A stretch of DNA of 64,000 nucleotides from Nitrospira sp. ST-bin5. Its GTDB lineage: Bacteria; Nitrospirota; Nitrospiria; Nitrospirales; Nitrospiraceae. The notes below the pieces were generated by a model. It did no database searches and was not told the DNA's origin. It was given only the letters and a program-made list of their open reading frames with translations. The stretch spans positions 101,728 to 165,727 of the forward strand of contig MSXN01000021.1 of NCBI GenBank assembly GCA_002083555.1, read 5' to 3'. Positions 45,771-54,990 of the stretch are shown piece after piece (position 1 is the stretch's first letter; every line of letters begins with the position of its first letter). The translations under genes and the position numbers were made by a program.

Positions 45771-47110
45771 GATCCCGGCTTCCTTTCTGACAGCGGGCCA
45801 GCGAGAGGTCCACCGGTCACGGCTTCGAGTCGGGCAAGCGCTTTCTCGTGGTTGACCATCTCGCCGTGCAGCTCTAGCTGGCTGTCCTGCAGGATTAAGA
45901 GACTATTGAGCAATGTCAGAAAGTCCACTTTCCCCACCGCATACCCGGCCTGCGCGGCCTGCAGGCCAAGCGTCGCCTGGGGAATGATGGCATCACGCAG
46001 GATGGTGATCAGCCGCTCGGCGCGCTGCGCTTGTACGAAATTATCCTTCACTTGGAACAAGACATCCTGCCGGGCCGCCAAGAAGTCTTCACGCGCGCCC
46101 TCCAGACCGGCCAGGGCTTCCCGCACGCCTTGCTTCTGCTTGGTCTCATAAAACAGCGGGATCTTGATCCCCACCATCACCTGGTACCCGTTGTCGTTGA
46201 TCCGATCGTTGCGAAGTCCCAAGGCCGTGACATCGAAATCAGGGTAATACTGCCGCTTGGCGAGCGAGACGGATCGTTCGGAACGATCGATACTTTTAGC
46301 CGTGGCGAGCAGCGCGGGGGAGAATTCATCGGCGCGCTGGCTGAGTTCCTGAAGAGGGATCGTTAAAATCGTGGTTTGAATTTCCTCCGGTGTCCCCATT
46401 GGTCCAGCCGGCGGTCGATTCACGAGACGATTGATCGCGGCGTGAAGACTCTCTTTTTGTTGGTCCAAGACCGCCAGTCGGTCGAGAACTCGTGAAATCT
46501 CAACCTGGGCACGGAACACGTCCTGTTGAGCGGCTTGCCCGACACTGTATCGCGCTTTGGCAGTTTTCTCGAACTGCATCAGGAGAACTTTGTTCTTTTC
46601 GACGATCTCGATGCTCTTGTGCAAATAGTGGAGGTTGAAATACGCTTCCTTCAACGTCGCGATGAGCCTCAGCCGCGTGGCATTGAATTCCTGCTCCAGC
46701 CGGTCGACGTCACTTTGCGCCACCTCGCCCTTCAATCTGAGCTTCCCTGGGAACGGAATCTCCTGGCCAAATCCATACATCGCACCCTGGAGCGGATCGG
46801 TCATCGGCATGCGCTGATACCCTAATTGGAGCCTCGGATCAGGGAGCGTCTGGACTTGCGGCACAACGGCCTTGGCCGCATCCCATCGTTCGCGAGCCGC
46901 CTTGATTTCCGGGCTCCGGGCGACCAGTTCCTCGATGAGACTCTGGACATTGATCCGATCATCACCAGATACCGTATGGACTGCGGCATCCGAGCGCGTG
47001 CCACCACCAGTCTCTTGCGCACCGCTAGCACTCAATGGAATGAGCCCTATAAGACAAAGCGTAAAGACAGGGCCAACCCTCACCGGGATCTGAATAAGTG
47101 ATCGTGTCAT
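45767..47110 (-). CDS. cusC: TolC-type outer-membrane channel of the second Cus operon
   Basis: A 447-residue TolC-family protein with a signal peptide (TLCLIGLIPLSASGAQ) and two repeats of the family fold. The start at 47110 is supported by GGAGG eight bases upstream. It is the outer-membrane channel working with the adaptor and pump encoded directly downstream. A small exported Cys protein gene lies 98 bp upstream. Confidence 0.88.
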   Translation of the reverse strand: MTRSLIQIPVRVGPVFTLCLIGLIPLSASGAQETGGGTRSDAAVHTVSGDDRINVQSLIEELVARSPEIKAARERWDAAKAVVPQVQTLPDPRLQLGYQRMPMTDPLQGAMYGFGQEIPFPGKLRLKGEVAQSDVDRLEQEFNATRLRLIATLKEAYFNLHYLHKSIEIVEKNKVLLMQFEKTAKARYSVGQAAQQDVFRAQVEISRVLDRLAVLDQQKESLHAAINRLVNRPPAGPMGTPEEIQTTILTIPLQELSQRADEFSPALLATAKSIDRSERSVSLAKRQYYPDFDVTALGLRNDRINDNGYQVMVGIKIPLFYETKQKQGVREALAGLEGAREDFLAARQDVLFQVKDNFVQAQRAERLITILRDAIIPQATLGLQAAQAGYAVGKVDFLTLLNSLLILQDSQLELHGEMVNHEKALARLEAVTGGPLAGPLSERKPGS

Positions 47111-47208
47111 AACAGCACCTCCAGGTTGCATTGAAGAAACAAAGGGAGCATCGCCCCCTCAGCCCAAACGGTCGAGCGGCGGCGTGCAAAAGAACTGGAG
47201 GTGCGGAA

Positions 47209-47565
47209 TCAGATTCGGAGGACCGAAGAAGAACCGATGGAGATGGGGACACTACCCAACACGCTGCTCCAAGACCACCACGTCGAGACCGAGGGAGCTG
47301 TGAGGCTGGTAGCTGAGCTGACCGAGATGGGCGCATGATCACCATTCGTGACCATGCTGTCCTTCATGTGACGCTCGGAAGATGAGATGAGTGACGGTGG
47401 ACACATAGTGGCCCCATCCATCGGACAGGCCAGATGCTCTTCCAGCAAAATTGAGGCTTCTCCTGCCAACGACAGATCGGGCAAGACACATGTCGCTCCG
47501 ATCACCTGACAGAAGGCGAAAAACAGCACCAGTGCAACGTACCGTATGTGGATTCGTAAAATCAT
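47209..47565 (-). CDS. small exported cysteine-bearing protein heading the second Cus operon
   Basis: A 118-residue protein: signal peptide (YVALVLFFAFCQVIGATC), then TCVLP, HLACPMDGATMCPPSL with a C-x7-C pair and a Ser-rich chain that ends ISIGSSSVLRI. The ACLLP/TCVLP motif after the signal peptide and the VLRI end recur in the protein at 13002, so these two may be homologous. No family is recognised. A GTG at 47586 is an alternative start. A periplasmic metal-linked role is an inference. Confidence 0.6.
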   Translation of the reverse strand: MILRIHIRYVALVLFFAFCQVIGATCVLPDLSLAGEASILLEEHLACPMDGATMCPPSLISSSERHMKDSMVTNGDHAPISVSSATSLTAPSVSTWWSWSSVLGSVPISIGSSSVLRI

Positions 47566-47861
47566 GGGATCGACGACACTCCTCACCGCCCAGCATCGCT
47601 GATTTCTATATCAGTAGTCTCTACCAATCGTAGCAATCACGTCAAGCTACCTCCGCTCACTTTCATAAAACGCATAAGCGATGCCAGAACAATAGGAACT
47701 GAACTGCATAGAGATACCTGCGATTTCAAAAGATTATGCACTTCTGCCAACAAGGTCACGACTCTGTCCCTTGGTTTCAGGTGAGGCATTTCGGGTCATC
47801 TTCCCCTCTGCTCTCCGTCGCAAATCGCGTCAGACATTCTCCGTTCATCTCTCTACACGCC

Positions 47862-50297
47862 TCACGTTATCCGTACACGGCGGAGCCGTAGGCTGTTCAT
47901 TACGACGCTGATGGAGCTGAAGGCCATGGCCGCACTCGCCAGGACCGGGCTCAGCATCAGCCCCGTAAAGGGATACAAGGCTCCAGCCGCGATGGGAATG
48001 CCGATCACGTTATAAATGAACGCCCAGAACAGATTCTGCTTCATGACCAGCATCGTCTTCCGGGCAAGTCTGATTGCCGAAACGACGCCCTGCAGGTCGC
48101 CACGCATCAGGGTGACATCACTCGCCTCGATGGCAATGTCCGTTCCGGTCCCGATGGCCATCCCTACGTCGGCCTGAGCCAGTGCAGGAGCATCGTTGAT
48201 ACCGTCTCCGACCATGGCGACGACCTGACCCGCCTCCCGCAAACGCCGGATCTCCGCCACCTTTCCGTCCGGCAACACCCCGGCCACGACCCGATCGACA
48301 CCGACCTCGCGGGCCACCGCCTGCGCCGTGCGCTCATGATCGCCGCTCAGCATGACGACCGTGAGCCCCAATTGCTTGAGCTGACGGATGGCTTCGCGCG
48401 ACGTCGCCTTCACAGGATCGGCCACCGCAATGAGCCCCGCCGGCGTGCCGTTGATGGCCACGTACACAGGCGTATTCCCTGCTTCGGCCAGTTGCTGCGC
48501 TCGTGCACGGAAGGCAGTCGACGGCACTGCATAGTCCGCCATCAAGCCTTCATTCCCAACAAGGATCGCCACGCCGTCCACCACGCCCGCAGCCCCTCGC
48601 CCCGGAAAGGACTGAAAGGATTCCACCTCCGCTAGAGGCAGCATCTGCTCTCCAGCCGAACGCACGATCGCCTCCGCTACCGGATGTTCCGAAGAGGCCT
48701 CCAGCGAGGCCACGAGCCGGAGGAATTCACGATCGGACCATCCCCCACCTTCAATCCGGATCACCTCGGTCACCGCCGGTTTCCCTTCCGTGATGGTACC
48801 GGTCTTGTCGAGCACGACCGTCGTAATCGCACAGGCCCGCTGCAGCGCGTCTCCGCCTTTGATCAGGATACCCTGTTCGGCCCCCCTGCCGGTCGCCACC
48901 ATCATCGCCGTCGGCACCGCGAGTCCCATCGCGCAAGGGCAGGCAATAATCAGGACTGCAATGGCCGCGGCGAAGGCTTGCACCGCCGAGGCCTGATCCA
49001 CCGCGAGATACCAGACCACGGACGTTGCGAGCGCCAGTACCATCACAATCGGCACAAAGACCGCGCTGACTTGGTCGGCCAGTTTTTGGATCGGAGCCCG
49101 TGAACCCTGGGCCTCTCGCATCAACTTGACGATATGGGCCAACACACTGTCCGCACCCACCGTGGTCGCCCGATAGCGGAACGCGCCGGACTTATTGATC
49201 GTGCCGCCGATGACTCGGTCTCCCGCCTGCTTCCCAACCGGCATCGCTTCCCCGGTCATCATGGATTCATCGACGGTGCTTGTGCCGGAGAGAATATCGC
49301 CATCCACCGCAATGCGCTCGCCCGGTTGGACCACGACCATGTCTCCGCTCTTGACCGCTTCGACCGGCACATCGATCTCGACTGCCTCCCGCACCACTCG
49401 GGCCGTCTTCGGTTGCAGCGCCACCAATCGTCTCAGTGCAAGCGAGGTTTGCCGCTTGGCGCGAGCTTCCAGCGTATGACCCGTCAGGATCAGGGCGATG
49501 ATCATGACCACGGCCTCGTAATACACATCCGGCCGAACCCCATGACGCAGAAAGAAGTCAGGAACGACGGTGGCCAAAGCCGAATAGACAAAGGCTGCGC
49601 CGGTTCCCATTGCGACCAACGTATTCATATCGGCTGCGCGATGCCGGAGCGCGGACCACGCCCGCACATAAAAATGCCGCCCGGTCGATCCCATCACTAT
49701 GACCGTGAGCGCCATCAGAGCGTAGGACCAGCCGGCCGGAGGCGCGAACGCCAGCCAGGATGCCCCCTGCATCATCCAAGACCTGAAGAACCCCGCTTCA
49801 GGACCACCAGACTCATTCGCCTCCATTAGCGGCATAGAAAACGCCATGGCCACCAAGCCGGCGGCTCCGCTCCACAGGGCCTTACGCCGCACCGCAAGGT
49901 ATTCTTCTTCCTGCGCCCGATCCTGCGCCGCCTGTTCTTCGAACGAAGTTTGGTCCTGAGCCGCAGGCTTGGCTTCATATCCCGTCCGGTTGATCGCCTC
50001 GATCAACGAGGCCTCCGAGGTGGCGCCGGAGTCATAGGTGATGACGGCCTGCTTCAACATGAGGTGGACGGTCGCATCGACGACCCCGGTTTCCGCCTGC
50101 AACACCCGCTGAACGCGGCTCTGGCAAGCGGCGCAGGTCATGCCCTGTACCGGGATTGTGACCTTCCGAAGAACCCGCGACTCGGACGCCTCAGCAGCAA
50201 CGGATGCAGCATAATGCGGGTGGTCAATGGTGCTGTTGTGGTTCGGTGGCTTTAACGAACGAACTATCGGTCTGTTCGACAACCCCGCCTCGTTCAT
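47862..50297 (-). CDS. copA: P1B-1 copper-exporting ATPase
   Basis: An 811-residue Cu(I) ATPase. One N-terminal HMA domain (GMTCAACQSRVQRVL) follows a 45-residue extension. Then come eight helices with IACPCAMGLAVPTA (CPC near 452), DKTGTITEG (Asp near 495), SEHPVAEAI, and GDGINDAPALAQADVG. The final helices carry FIYNVIGIPIAAG and MAFSSISVVMNSLR, the Tyr-Asn and Met-Ser-Ser ligands of P1B-1 copper pumps. It exports cytoplasmic copper to the periplasm, where the RND pumps can take over. It overlaps the copZ gene by four bases. Confidence 0.94.
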   Translation of the reverse strand: MNEAGLSNRPIVRSLKPPNHNSTIDHPHYAASVAAEASESRVLRKVTIPVQGMTCAACQSRVQRVLQAETGVVDATVHLMLKQAVITYDSGATSEASLIEAINRTGYEAKPAAQDQTSFEEQAAQDRAQEEEYLAVRRKALWSGAAGLVAMAFSMPLMEANESGGPEAGFFRSWMMQGASWLAFAPPAGWSYALMALTVIVMGSTGRHFYVRAWSALRHRAADMNTLVAMGTGAAFVYSALATVVPDFFLRHGVRPDVYYEAVVMIIALILTGHTLEARAKRQTSLALRRLVALQPKTARVVREAVEIDVPVEAVKSGDMVVVQPGERIAVDGDILSGTSTVDESMMTGEAMPVGKQAGDRVIGGTINKSGAFRYRATTVGADSVLAHIVKLMREAQGSRAPIQKLADQVSAVFVPIVMVLALATSVVWYLAVDQASAVQAFAAAIAVLIIACPCAMGLAVPTAMMVATGRGAEQGILIKGGDALQRACAITTVVLDKTGTITEGKPAVTEVIRIEGGGWSDREFLRLVASLEASSEHPVAEAIVRSAGEQMLPLAEVESFQSFPGRGAAGVVDGVAILVGNEGLMADYAVPSTAFRARAQQLAEAGNTPVYVAINGTPAGLIAVADPVKATSREAIRQLKQLGLTVVMLSGDHERTAQAVAREVGVDRVVAGVLPDGKVAEIRRLREAGQVVAMVGDGINDAPALAQADVGMAIGTGTDIAIEASDVTLMRGDLQGVVSAIRLARKTMLVMKQNLFWAFIYNVIGIPIAAGALYPFTGLMLSPVLASAAMAFSSISVVMNSLRLRRVRIT

Positions 50298-50512
50298 GCT
50301 GCCCTCCCGGCCGGCTGGGCCTCATACCCCAACTCGTTCACCGCTCTGGCGATGTCCACTGAGGTAATCTCTCGCTGATCGTAATCGACGCGCGCTTCGC
50401 CGACCTTAACGGTTTTGACCTGCACGCCATCGAGTTGTGTCAGTGCTTTCGTGACTTGTCCGACGCAGTGCCCGCAGGTCATCCCGGTAATCTTCAGGGT
50501 CAATTCGTCCAT
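50294..50512 (-). CDS. copZ: CopZ-like copper chaperone
   Basis: A 72-residue HMA-domain protein with the metal motif GMTCGHCVGQVTKAL and the usual ferredoxin-like layout. It delivers Cu(I) to CopA, whose gene starts within its stop codon (ATGA overlap). The ATG at 50512 is preceded by GAGGAGG. The His between the two cysteines (MTCGHC) is common in CopZ proteins. Confidence 0.9.
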   Translation of the reverse strand: MDELTLKITGMTCGHCVGQVTKALTQLDGVQVKTVKVGEARVDYDQREITSVDIARAVNELGYEAQPAGRAA

Positions 50513-50682
50513 GGCACACCTCCTCTGTGAGTGGGTTACGCGTGCCTCTCTTGAAAGCAACACGCGCTCTTCACCCTTTCAGACGAAGGAGCACGTCAAT
50601 TATTACAGTGCCTGTGAAAATGACTGAATTGGGGTGGGTATCGGACTAGGACTCATGGTTGGGAGCACGCGGGCAGACTGGT

Positions 50683-51312
50683 TTATTCGCACGTGCAATT
50701 CAGACAGCCGTGTTTGCTGCAGATCCCACAGGACTGTTCCAGGCTGGCGCGCAAGGCCTGGCGGGCTCGATGCAAACGAACCGTGAGATTACTTTGAGAG
50801 ATCTTCAACTCCTCCGCCACACGCTTCGGAGATTCCTCATCGAGATCGATTCGCTGGATGAGTTCAGCATAGTTCGAATGAAGCGCCGGCAGAAGCCGGT
50901 AGAGGCAGGTGCAGGCAGTGGATTTCACCTCATCGATCAGGGGCTCCTTATCGTCTCCGGACGCACTCAATTCTTGAAGAAAGGCTTCATTGCGACGAGC
51001 CTCCGCCCCTTTCGACCGATAATAGTCGACGAGTGTGTGGCGAAGGATTTGATAGAACCACGCCACTACACTTTCTTCATTTCGAACGGTATGGTGGCTT
51101 TGAACGGCGCGGATGATACTTTGTTGTAATAAGTCCTCAGCCAGAGACTCATCACTAACACGACGACGGAGAAACACTTGGAACGCAGACTCATGCTCTA
51201 GAAGCCGTTGGATGAGGTCATTCAGGTGAGGCTCCGTAGCGGCGTTCCGTGCGGGGAAGGAACCCTTGCTGGGTGGCTCTGCTTGGCTTCGTTTATTCAT
51301 GGAGTGACTCAT
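50683..51312 (-). CDS. CorE-like ECF sigma factor with Cys-rich end
   Basis: A 209-residue sigma-70-family protein. Region 2 (AEDLLQQSIIRAVQSHHT and VVAWFYQILRHTLVDYYR) and region 4 (ESPKRVAEELKISQSNLTVR) are clear. A CxC pair in the linker (STACTCLYRLL) and a C-terminal block CGICSKHGCLNCTC match the layout of the CorE (ECF44) group, in which these cysteines bind metal and switch the factor on without an anti-sigma factor. It therefore probably senses copper and turns on copZ and copA, which follow on the same strand after 170 bp. The start is unsure (51312 or 51300): no clear ribosome-binding site. Confidence 0.85.
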   Translation of the reverse strand: MSHSMNKRSQAEPPSKGSFPARNAATEPHLNDLIQRLLEHESAFQVFLRRRVSDESLAEDLLQQSIIRAVQSHHTVRNEESVVAWFYQILRHTLVDYYRSKGAEARRNEAFLQELSASGDDKEPLIDEVKSTACTCLYRLLPALHSNYAELIQRIDLDEESPKRVAEELKISQSNLTVRLHRARQALRASLEQSCGICSKHGCLNCTCE

Positions 51313-51993
51313 TGTACTTAGCCTACCGTCTCTCCACACAGTCACGCAATAGATCCTAGACGTTCAAATACTGATCGTTGATCCTTCGACCCCACAAAGA
51401 GAACCATTGAGTTTTCTGCAGGTGTCACTAGTGGGGCCTACCCCGATAACTCATTGATTTCCCATGGCATAAAATGTCACTTTTCGCATCGCATATTTCT
51501 CTTACCTATTTTATCTTGCTCGCTTTCTTCTTGCGCATGAAAAGGCTGGTGTCGACAGTTCGATTCTGTCCCTCGGCACCACATCTGCCTCACAGACCAA
51601 ACACAACTCAGCGTTCTCCCTTGCCTCCCCTAGCAAGCTGCAGGCGCCAGACAGGTAATTTGCTCGATCTTACCGTGATACCAATCGTGCCAGGGGAATG
51701 CTTTCTCACGATCCAAGCCCTGCTGAACCAGCCCTAAACATCACACCGACGTGATTCGCCAGATGAGGCGCATCACGTACCCGGAACAGCCAATCACGTT
51801 TTACGCTTCCAGTCCTCCACCGTCTTCATGACAAGCCTCTCCCCTCTCGGGGTTGCACATCGGACCGAGAAGCGTACGCGCCACCTCTCAGCTCGAGCCA
51901 ACAGAGTCGGATTGCCTGAATGGTCGGGAGGAGTCAGGTACCGCCAATGCTTGAACCCGACCGCCATACAGCCAACTAACCAAGGAGTGCCGC
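51313..51993. other. intergenic stretch between the sigma factor and the element
   Basis: Besides the tRNA 3' fragment at 51541-51581, I see nothing that codes. The left side carries the promoter region of the sigma-factor gene, the right side that of the plus-strand operon that begins at 51994. AT-rich DNA around 51470-51540 precedes the fragment. Confidence 0.5.
51541..51581 (+). pseudogene. 3' end of a tRNA gene (tRNA-Leu-like), probable attachment-site scar
   Basis: On the plus strand: T-arm GACAG / CTGTC around TTCGATT (51554-51570), 3' acceptor strand CCTCGGC, discriminator A and encoded CCA (51579-51581). The matching 5' strand GCCGAGG, D-arm and anticodon arm are not found upstream, so this is only the end of a tRNA gene. 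An acceptor strand GCCGAGG is typical of bacterial tRNA-Leu, so Leu is the best guess. It separates the metal genes from the recombinase-bearing region. Confidence 0.6.
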
Positions 51994-52443
51994 ATGTCAT
52001 CCACATCACAACCCCCATTCCGTCACTTACGAAGCAAGATCCAAGAGTGGAAAGCTGGTGATCTTCTCCAAACCGGAGAGCAGAGCTGGCAACAGTTCCG
52101 ACAAGTCGCCCCCTTACAACTCACTCCCATTGTGGCCGCACTCCAGGACGCGCTCCAGGCGGAGGGGCTTCGGGCGACGACCCACAACCTGTCCGACGAA
52201 CGACGCCATCTGAGCCTCCTGATCGAGCCGTTTGACATCGCGATCACGTTCGGCCCTGACAAGAACCCTCACCTCTTTCAGATGTCCGCCTATCGACGAG
52301 CCAACCCAGGAGATGAGTGTACGGCACTCATTGCCTATCGTGATCTGGAACTCGACCTCGGGCAGGTCATTGAAATCGTCGAAGATGTCGCCCTTCGGAT
52401 CCTGGGGCCCAGACGGGCCAACCAAGAGCCGGAAATGGAGTGA
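51994..52443 (+). CDS. unknown protein, first of three related small proteins
   Basis: A 149-residue soluble protein with no family that I recognise. Helical N-terminus, a helix around APLQLTPIVAALQDALQAEG, a beta region (LSLLIEPFDIAITFGPDKNP) and a C-terminal helix (IEIVEDVALRILG). The next two genes encode proteins of the same length and order of elements. AAGGAG lies before the ATG. It is the first gene of a plus-strand group leading to the HTH and ATPase genes. Confidence 0.65.
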   Translation: MSSTSQPPFRHLRSKIQEWKAGDLLQTGEQSWQQFRQVAPLQLTPIVAALQDALQAEGLRATTHNLSDERRHLSLLIEPFDIAITFGPDKNPHLFQMSAYRRANPGDECTALIAYRDLELDLGQVIEIVEDVALRILGPRRANQEPEME

Positions 52444-52530
52444 GCCAACAGGCTTCGGCCTGTATTCGTTCAGTGGTGCGTTCGCACGTACATCGCTCAT
52501 GCGTGCTCACAATTCAAAGAGAGGAAACAC

Positions 52531-52953
52531 ATGGAACTGTTAGACGCTTACACGAAACTGCAGGGGAAGCTGCAACGCTACGAAGAACAGGGATGGATAA
52601 CCCCATGTTCCGATTCCGAACATTCACGCTTCCTGGCTTTCGCAGAGATCGACCTGATCCCGCTGACCCGGCGCCTGACGACGGTCCTGCAGCAAGCAGG
52701 GATCCCAGCACAAACGATCGTCAAATTGGACGACAACACGATGTGGTTCGGATTGTTCATGGATGAAACCTGGACCGTTGGGGTGTTCCTTCAGCCACTC
52801 GATGCCAGCTCCATGCGGTTGACCGTCCGGTTCGGATGGGATCCCTCCATAGAAGAGAGCCATGTGCTCCTCTATCGACGATGCACGCGCGCAACGTTCG
52901 CGTCAGCGCTCGAACGCTGCATTGATCGCCTGCTGATCAAGCCCCCGCTGTAA
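52531..52953 (+). CDS. unknown protein, second of three related small proteins
   Basis: A 140-residue soluble protein. The block IDLIPLTRRLTTVLQQAGIP corresponds to the helix that precedes an Ala/Gly-Leu/Ile in the neighbours, followed by a beta region (WFGLFMDETWTVGVFLQPLD) and a terminal helix (ASALERCIDRLL). Sequence identity to the neighbours is low, so the relation is by layout. AGAGAGGAAA lies before the ATG. Function unknown. Confidence 0.65.
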   Translation: MELLDAYTKLQGKLQRYEEQGWITPCSDSEHSRFLAFAEIDLIPLTRRLTTVLQQAGIPAQTIVKLDDNTMWFGLFMDETWTVGVFLQPLDASSMRLTVRFGWDPSIEESHVLLYRRCTRATFASALERCIDRLLIKPPL

Positions 52954-53028
52954 GTTGAACAGATAAATTCTCACCACTCAGCCCTCTTTACGAATACCCT
53001 CTTCGGATTAAGTAGAAGGAGATCAATC

Positions 53029-53457
53029 ATGCAGACAATCAAACAGGACTCATACGCCCATTTAAAGGAACAGCTTGAATCGTGGAAGGAGATCCAGCCC
53101 ACTCGCCCCGTGCATACCTTACCCGATCAGGACTTTTTGATTACGGCTCGCGAAACGCTGCTCCCTGAGCTAGAGAAGCTGGCGAGCATCCTTGAGGACG
53201 CAGGACTTGAATGTGGCGTCTTTCGCAGCGATGAAGGTGATCCTGCTGTTGGCATTCATGTCGACACTTTTCATGCCGTCCTTCGCTTATCGCCCGCAGA
53301 CAATCCAGCTTGCGTTCGGGCGGTGATCGCAGGAGGCAGCCGACCCAATGACGATTTGGAATGGTTTATTCCCTATCATCATATCCACAATGGCGGACTT
53401 GACCGAGAACTTCAGGCGGTCATGCTTCGTCTGCTGAAACGGTCACATGGACTCTGA
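53029..53457 (+). CDS. unknown protein, third of three related small proteins
   Basis: A 142-residue soluble protein with the same layout: helix (ETLLPELEKLASILEDAGLE), beta region (VGIHVDTFHAVLRLSPADNP), loop, and a C-terminal helix (LDRELQAVMLRLLK). The NP that follows the second strand also occurs in the first protein (DKNP). AGAAGGAGAT lies before the ATG. Function unknown. Confidence 0.65.
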   Translation: MQTIKQDSYAHLKEQLESWKEIQPTRPVHTLPDQDFLITARETLLPELEKLASILEDAGLECGVFRSDEGDPAVGIHVDTFHAVLRLSPADNPACVRAVIAGGSRPNDDLEWFIPYHHIHNGGLDRELQAVMLRLLKRSHGL

Positions 53458-53483
53458 TTTCTAATTGTGAAAGGACGCGGATC

Positions 53484-53813
53484 ATGCACAACAGCCAACA
53501 CACAGCAATAAACTCACAGCCTGCCAAGAATGCCCAATATGACTGGCATCGCGACCTGCAGGAGCTCAAAACCGGCCTGCATAATATTGCCACACAACTG
53601 GACCTCCTGCTCCGCCAAACACAATCTTCCGACCCGAAGCAATTAGTCACGGTTCCGGAAGCGGCGCAGCTTCTAGGGGTCAGTGAACGAGCGATTCGTG
53701 GCCGCTTGGCGAGAAAGGACTGGCCAGTGTACCGATGTGGACGAGCCGTGCGCGTGGATGCGCACGAGCTTAAAGGGTTGATGAAATCTTCATCCCGGAC
53801 CGTCAAGGTATGA
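53484..53813 (+). CDS. helix-turn-helix DNA-binding protein (excisionase/AlpA-like)
   Basis: A 109-residue protein. A helical N-terminus is followed by a winged HTH of the excisionase/HTH_17 type (TVPEAAQLLGVSERAIRGRL, then KDWPVYRCGRAVRVDAHEL). Such proteins bend DNA at attachment sites or regulate element genes. It starts 26 bp after the third small protein gene and is followed by the ATPase gene, so it is probably part of one transcript. Confidence 0.82.
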   Translation: MHNSQHTAINSQPAKNAQYDWHRDLQELKTGLHNIATQLDLLLRQTQSSDPKQLVTVPEAAQLLGVSERAIRGRLARKDWPVYRCGRAVRVDAHELKGLMKSSSRTVKV

Positions 53814-53961
53814 GGTGCTGCAAGCCTAGGTGACTCGATTCCACAGAAATAGAGCCACTTCCCGCTGTAACACTGCCCTAGTAAAGTTTGGACTCCTTCC
53901 TGCCGATTGATAGGGAAGGTTTGGTCACACGGGATATGCACTTATACCAAGAGGGGTTCTG

Positions 53962-54990
53962 ATGGCTTTATCTGGACCAGGTATGGGAAATGCGCCACTT
54001 CCGCTTGTGTCTTTCCAGGACATTATCAAAGACGCGCTTCCGCCAGTTGACTGGCTGATCGAGCCCATCATCGCCAACGGGGATCGTGTCGTGGTGTATG
54101 GGCAATTCGGGTCGTTAAAGTCTTGGTTACTTCTGCATCTCGGCTTATCCATAGCTGCCGGGCAACCCTGGCTGTCGACGTTTCACATTCCCACACCGCA
54201 GTCGGTGTTATACGTTGATGAGGAAATGAGCGTGCGCACACTGCGTCGGCGTATTAAACGGTTGGCCATGGGAAACAGCCTGGAATCGGAGCCGCTGTCC
54301 TTTCACGTCCTCTCACAACCTGGCATCACCTTCGATGCACAAGGCGCGGCGACGTTACTAACGGGACTGGCTCAGCAGGCATTTCATCCGGACGTCATTC
54401 TGATCGAAACATTACGCCGCGTGCTTCACGGAAGCGAAAATGACGCTGAAGCCGTAAGCGCCTTCTGGAAAAACATTGAGCCTCTACGTGCGTCGGGAAA
54501 GACGGTCATTATCTCCCACCACATGCGCAAGCCCTATAAAGAAGGTGAGCAGAACAGTCGCTATCGTGCCAGTGGGTCGACGGACATCTTGGCTGGAGCC
54601 GACTCGGCGTTTGCCATTGAGTTGGAAGAGGACGGTCTGCTCCGCATGACGTGCGTCAAAGCCCGGAATGCTGAAGAACCGAAACCGTTTTATGTCTCTC
54701 TCCGGGATAGTGATATCAACGGTCCTATTGGGATGCACTTCGAGGGCTTTCACCAAGACGCACCTCCGAAGATGCAAGAACATAAGCGGGTCTTACCGCT
54801 CATTCGGGAAATTCTTGCGACAACGCCTGGTGGAACGATCAAGACACGGGATTTAATCAGACAATTGGAAGAAAGAGGCATCGCAGAACGGACTGCCCAG
54901 CGAGCCCTGACCACGGCGCGAAAGCGCGGGGAGGTCACACCCGTCCGGCATGGCCTATGGCGGTGGATTCCGCCAGCGGTTGCCGCCTAA
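53962..54990 (+). CDS. RepA-like AAA ATPase (AAA_25 type)
   Basis: A 342-residue ATPase with Walker A VYGQFGSLKSWL, Walker B SVLYVDEE, a further strand VILIETLRRVLHG, and HHMRKP, all as in the hexameric RepA-type helicases of plasmids and of many integrated elements. C-terminal residues (about 275-342) form a winged helix (TIKTRDLIRQLEERGIAERT). It may unwind the element's DNA for replication. No primase gene accompanies it in the window. It is followed by the repeat block at 55165. Confidence 0.82.
   Translation: MALSGPGMGNAPLPLVSFQDIIKDALPPVDWLIEPIIANGDRVVVYGQFGSLKSWLLLHLGLSIAAGQPWLSTFHIPTPQSVLYVDEEMSVRTLRRRIKRLAMGNSLESEPLSFHVLSQPGITFDAQGAATLLTGLAQQAFHPDVILIETLRRVLHGSENDAEAVSAFWKNIEPLRASGKTVIISHHMRKPYKEGEQNSRYRASGSTDILAGADSAFAIELEEDGLLRMTCVKARNAEEPKPFYVSLRDSDINGPIGMHFEGFHQDAPPKMQEHKRVLPLIREILATTPGGTIKTRDLIRQLEERGIAERTAQRALTTARKRGEVTPVRHGLWRWIPPAVAA

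Noticed and set aside
51474..51737. Plus-strand frame over the tRNA fragment
   Set aside because: It runs through the tRNA 3' end and has no family match.
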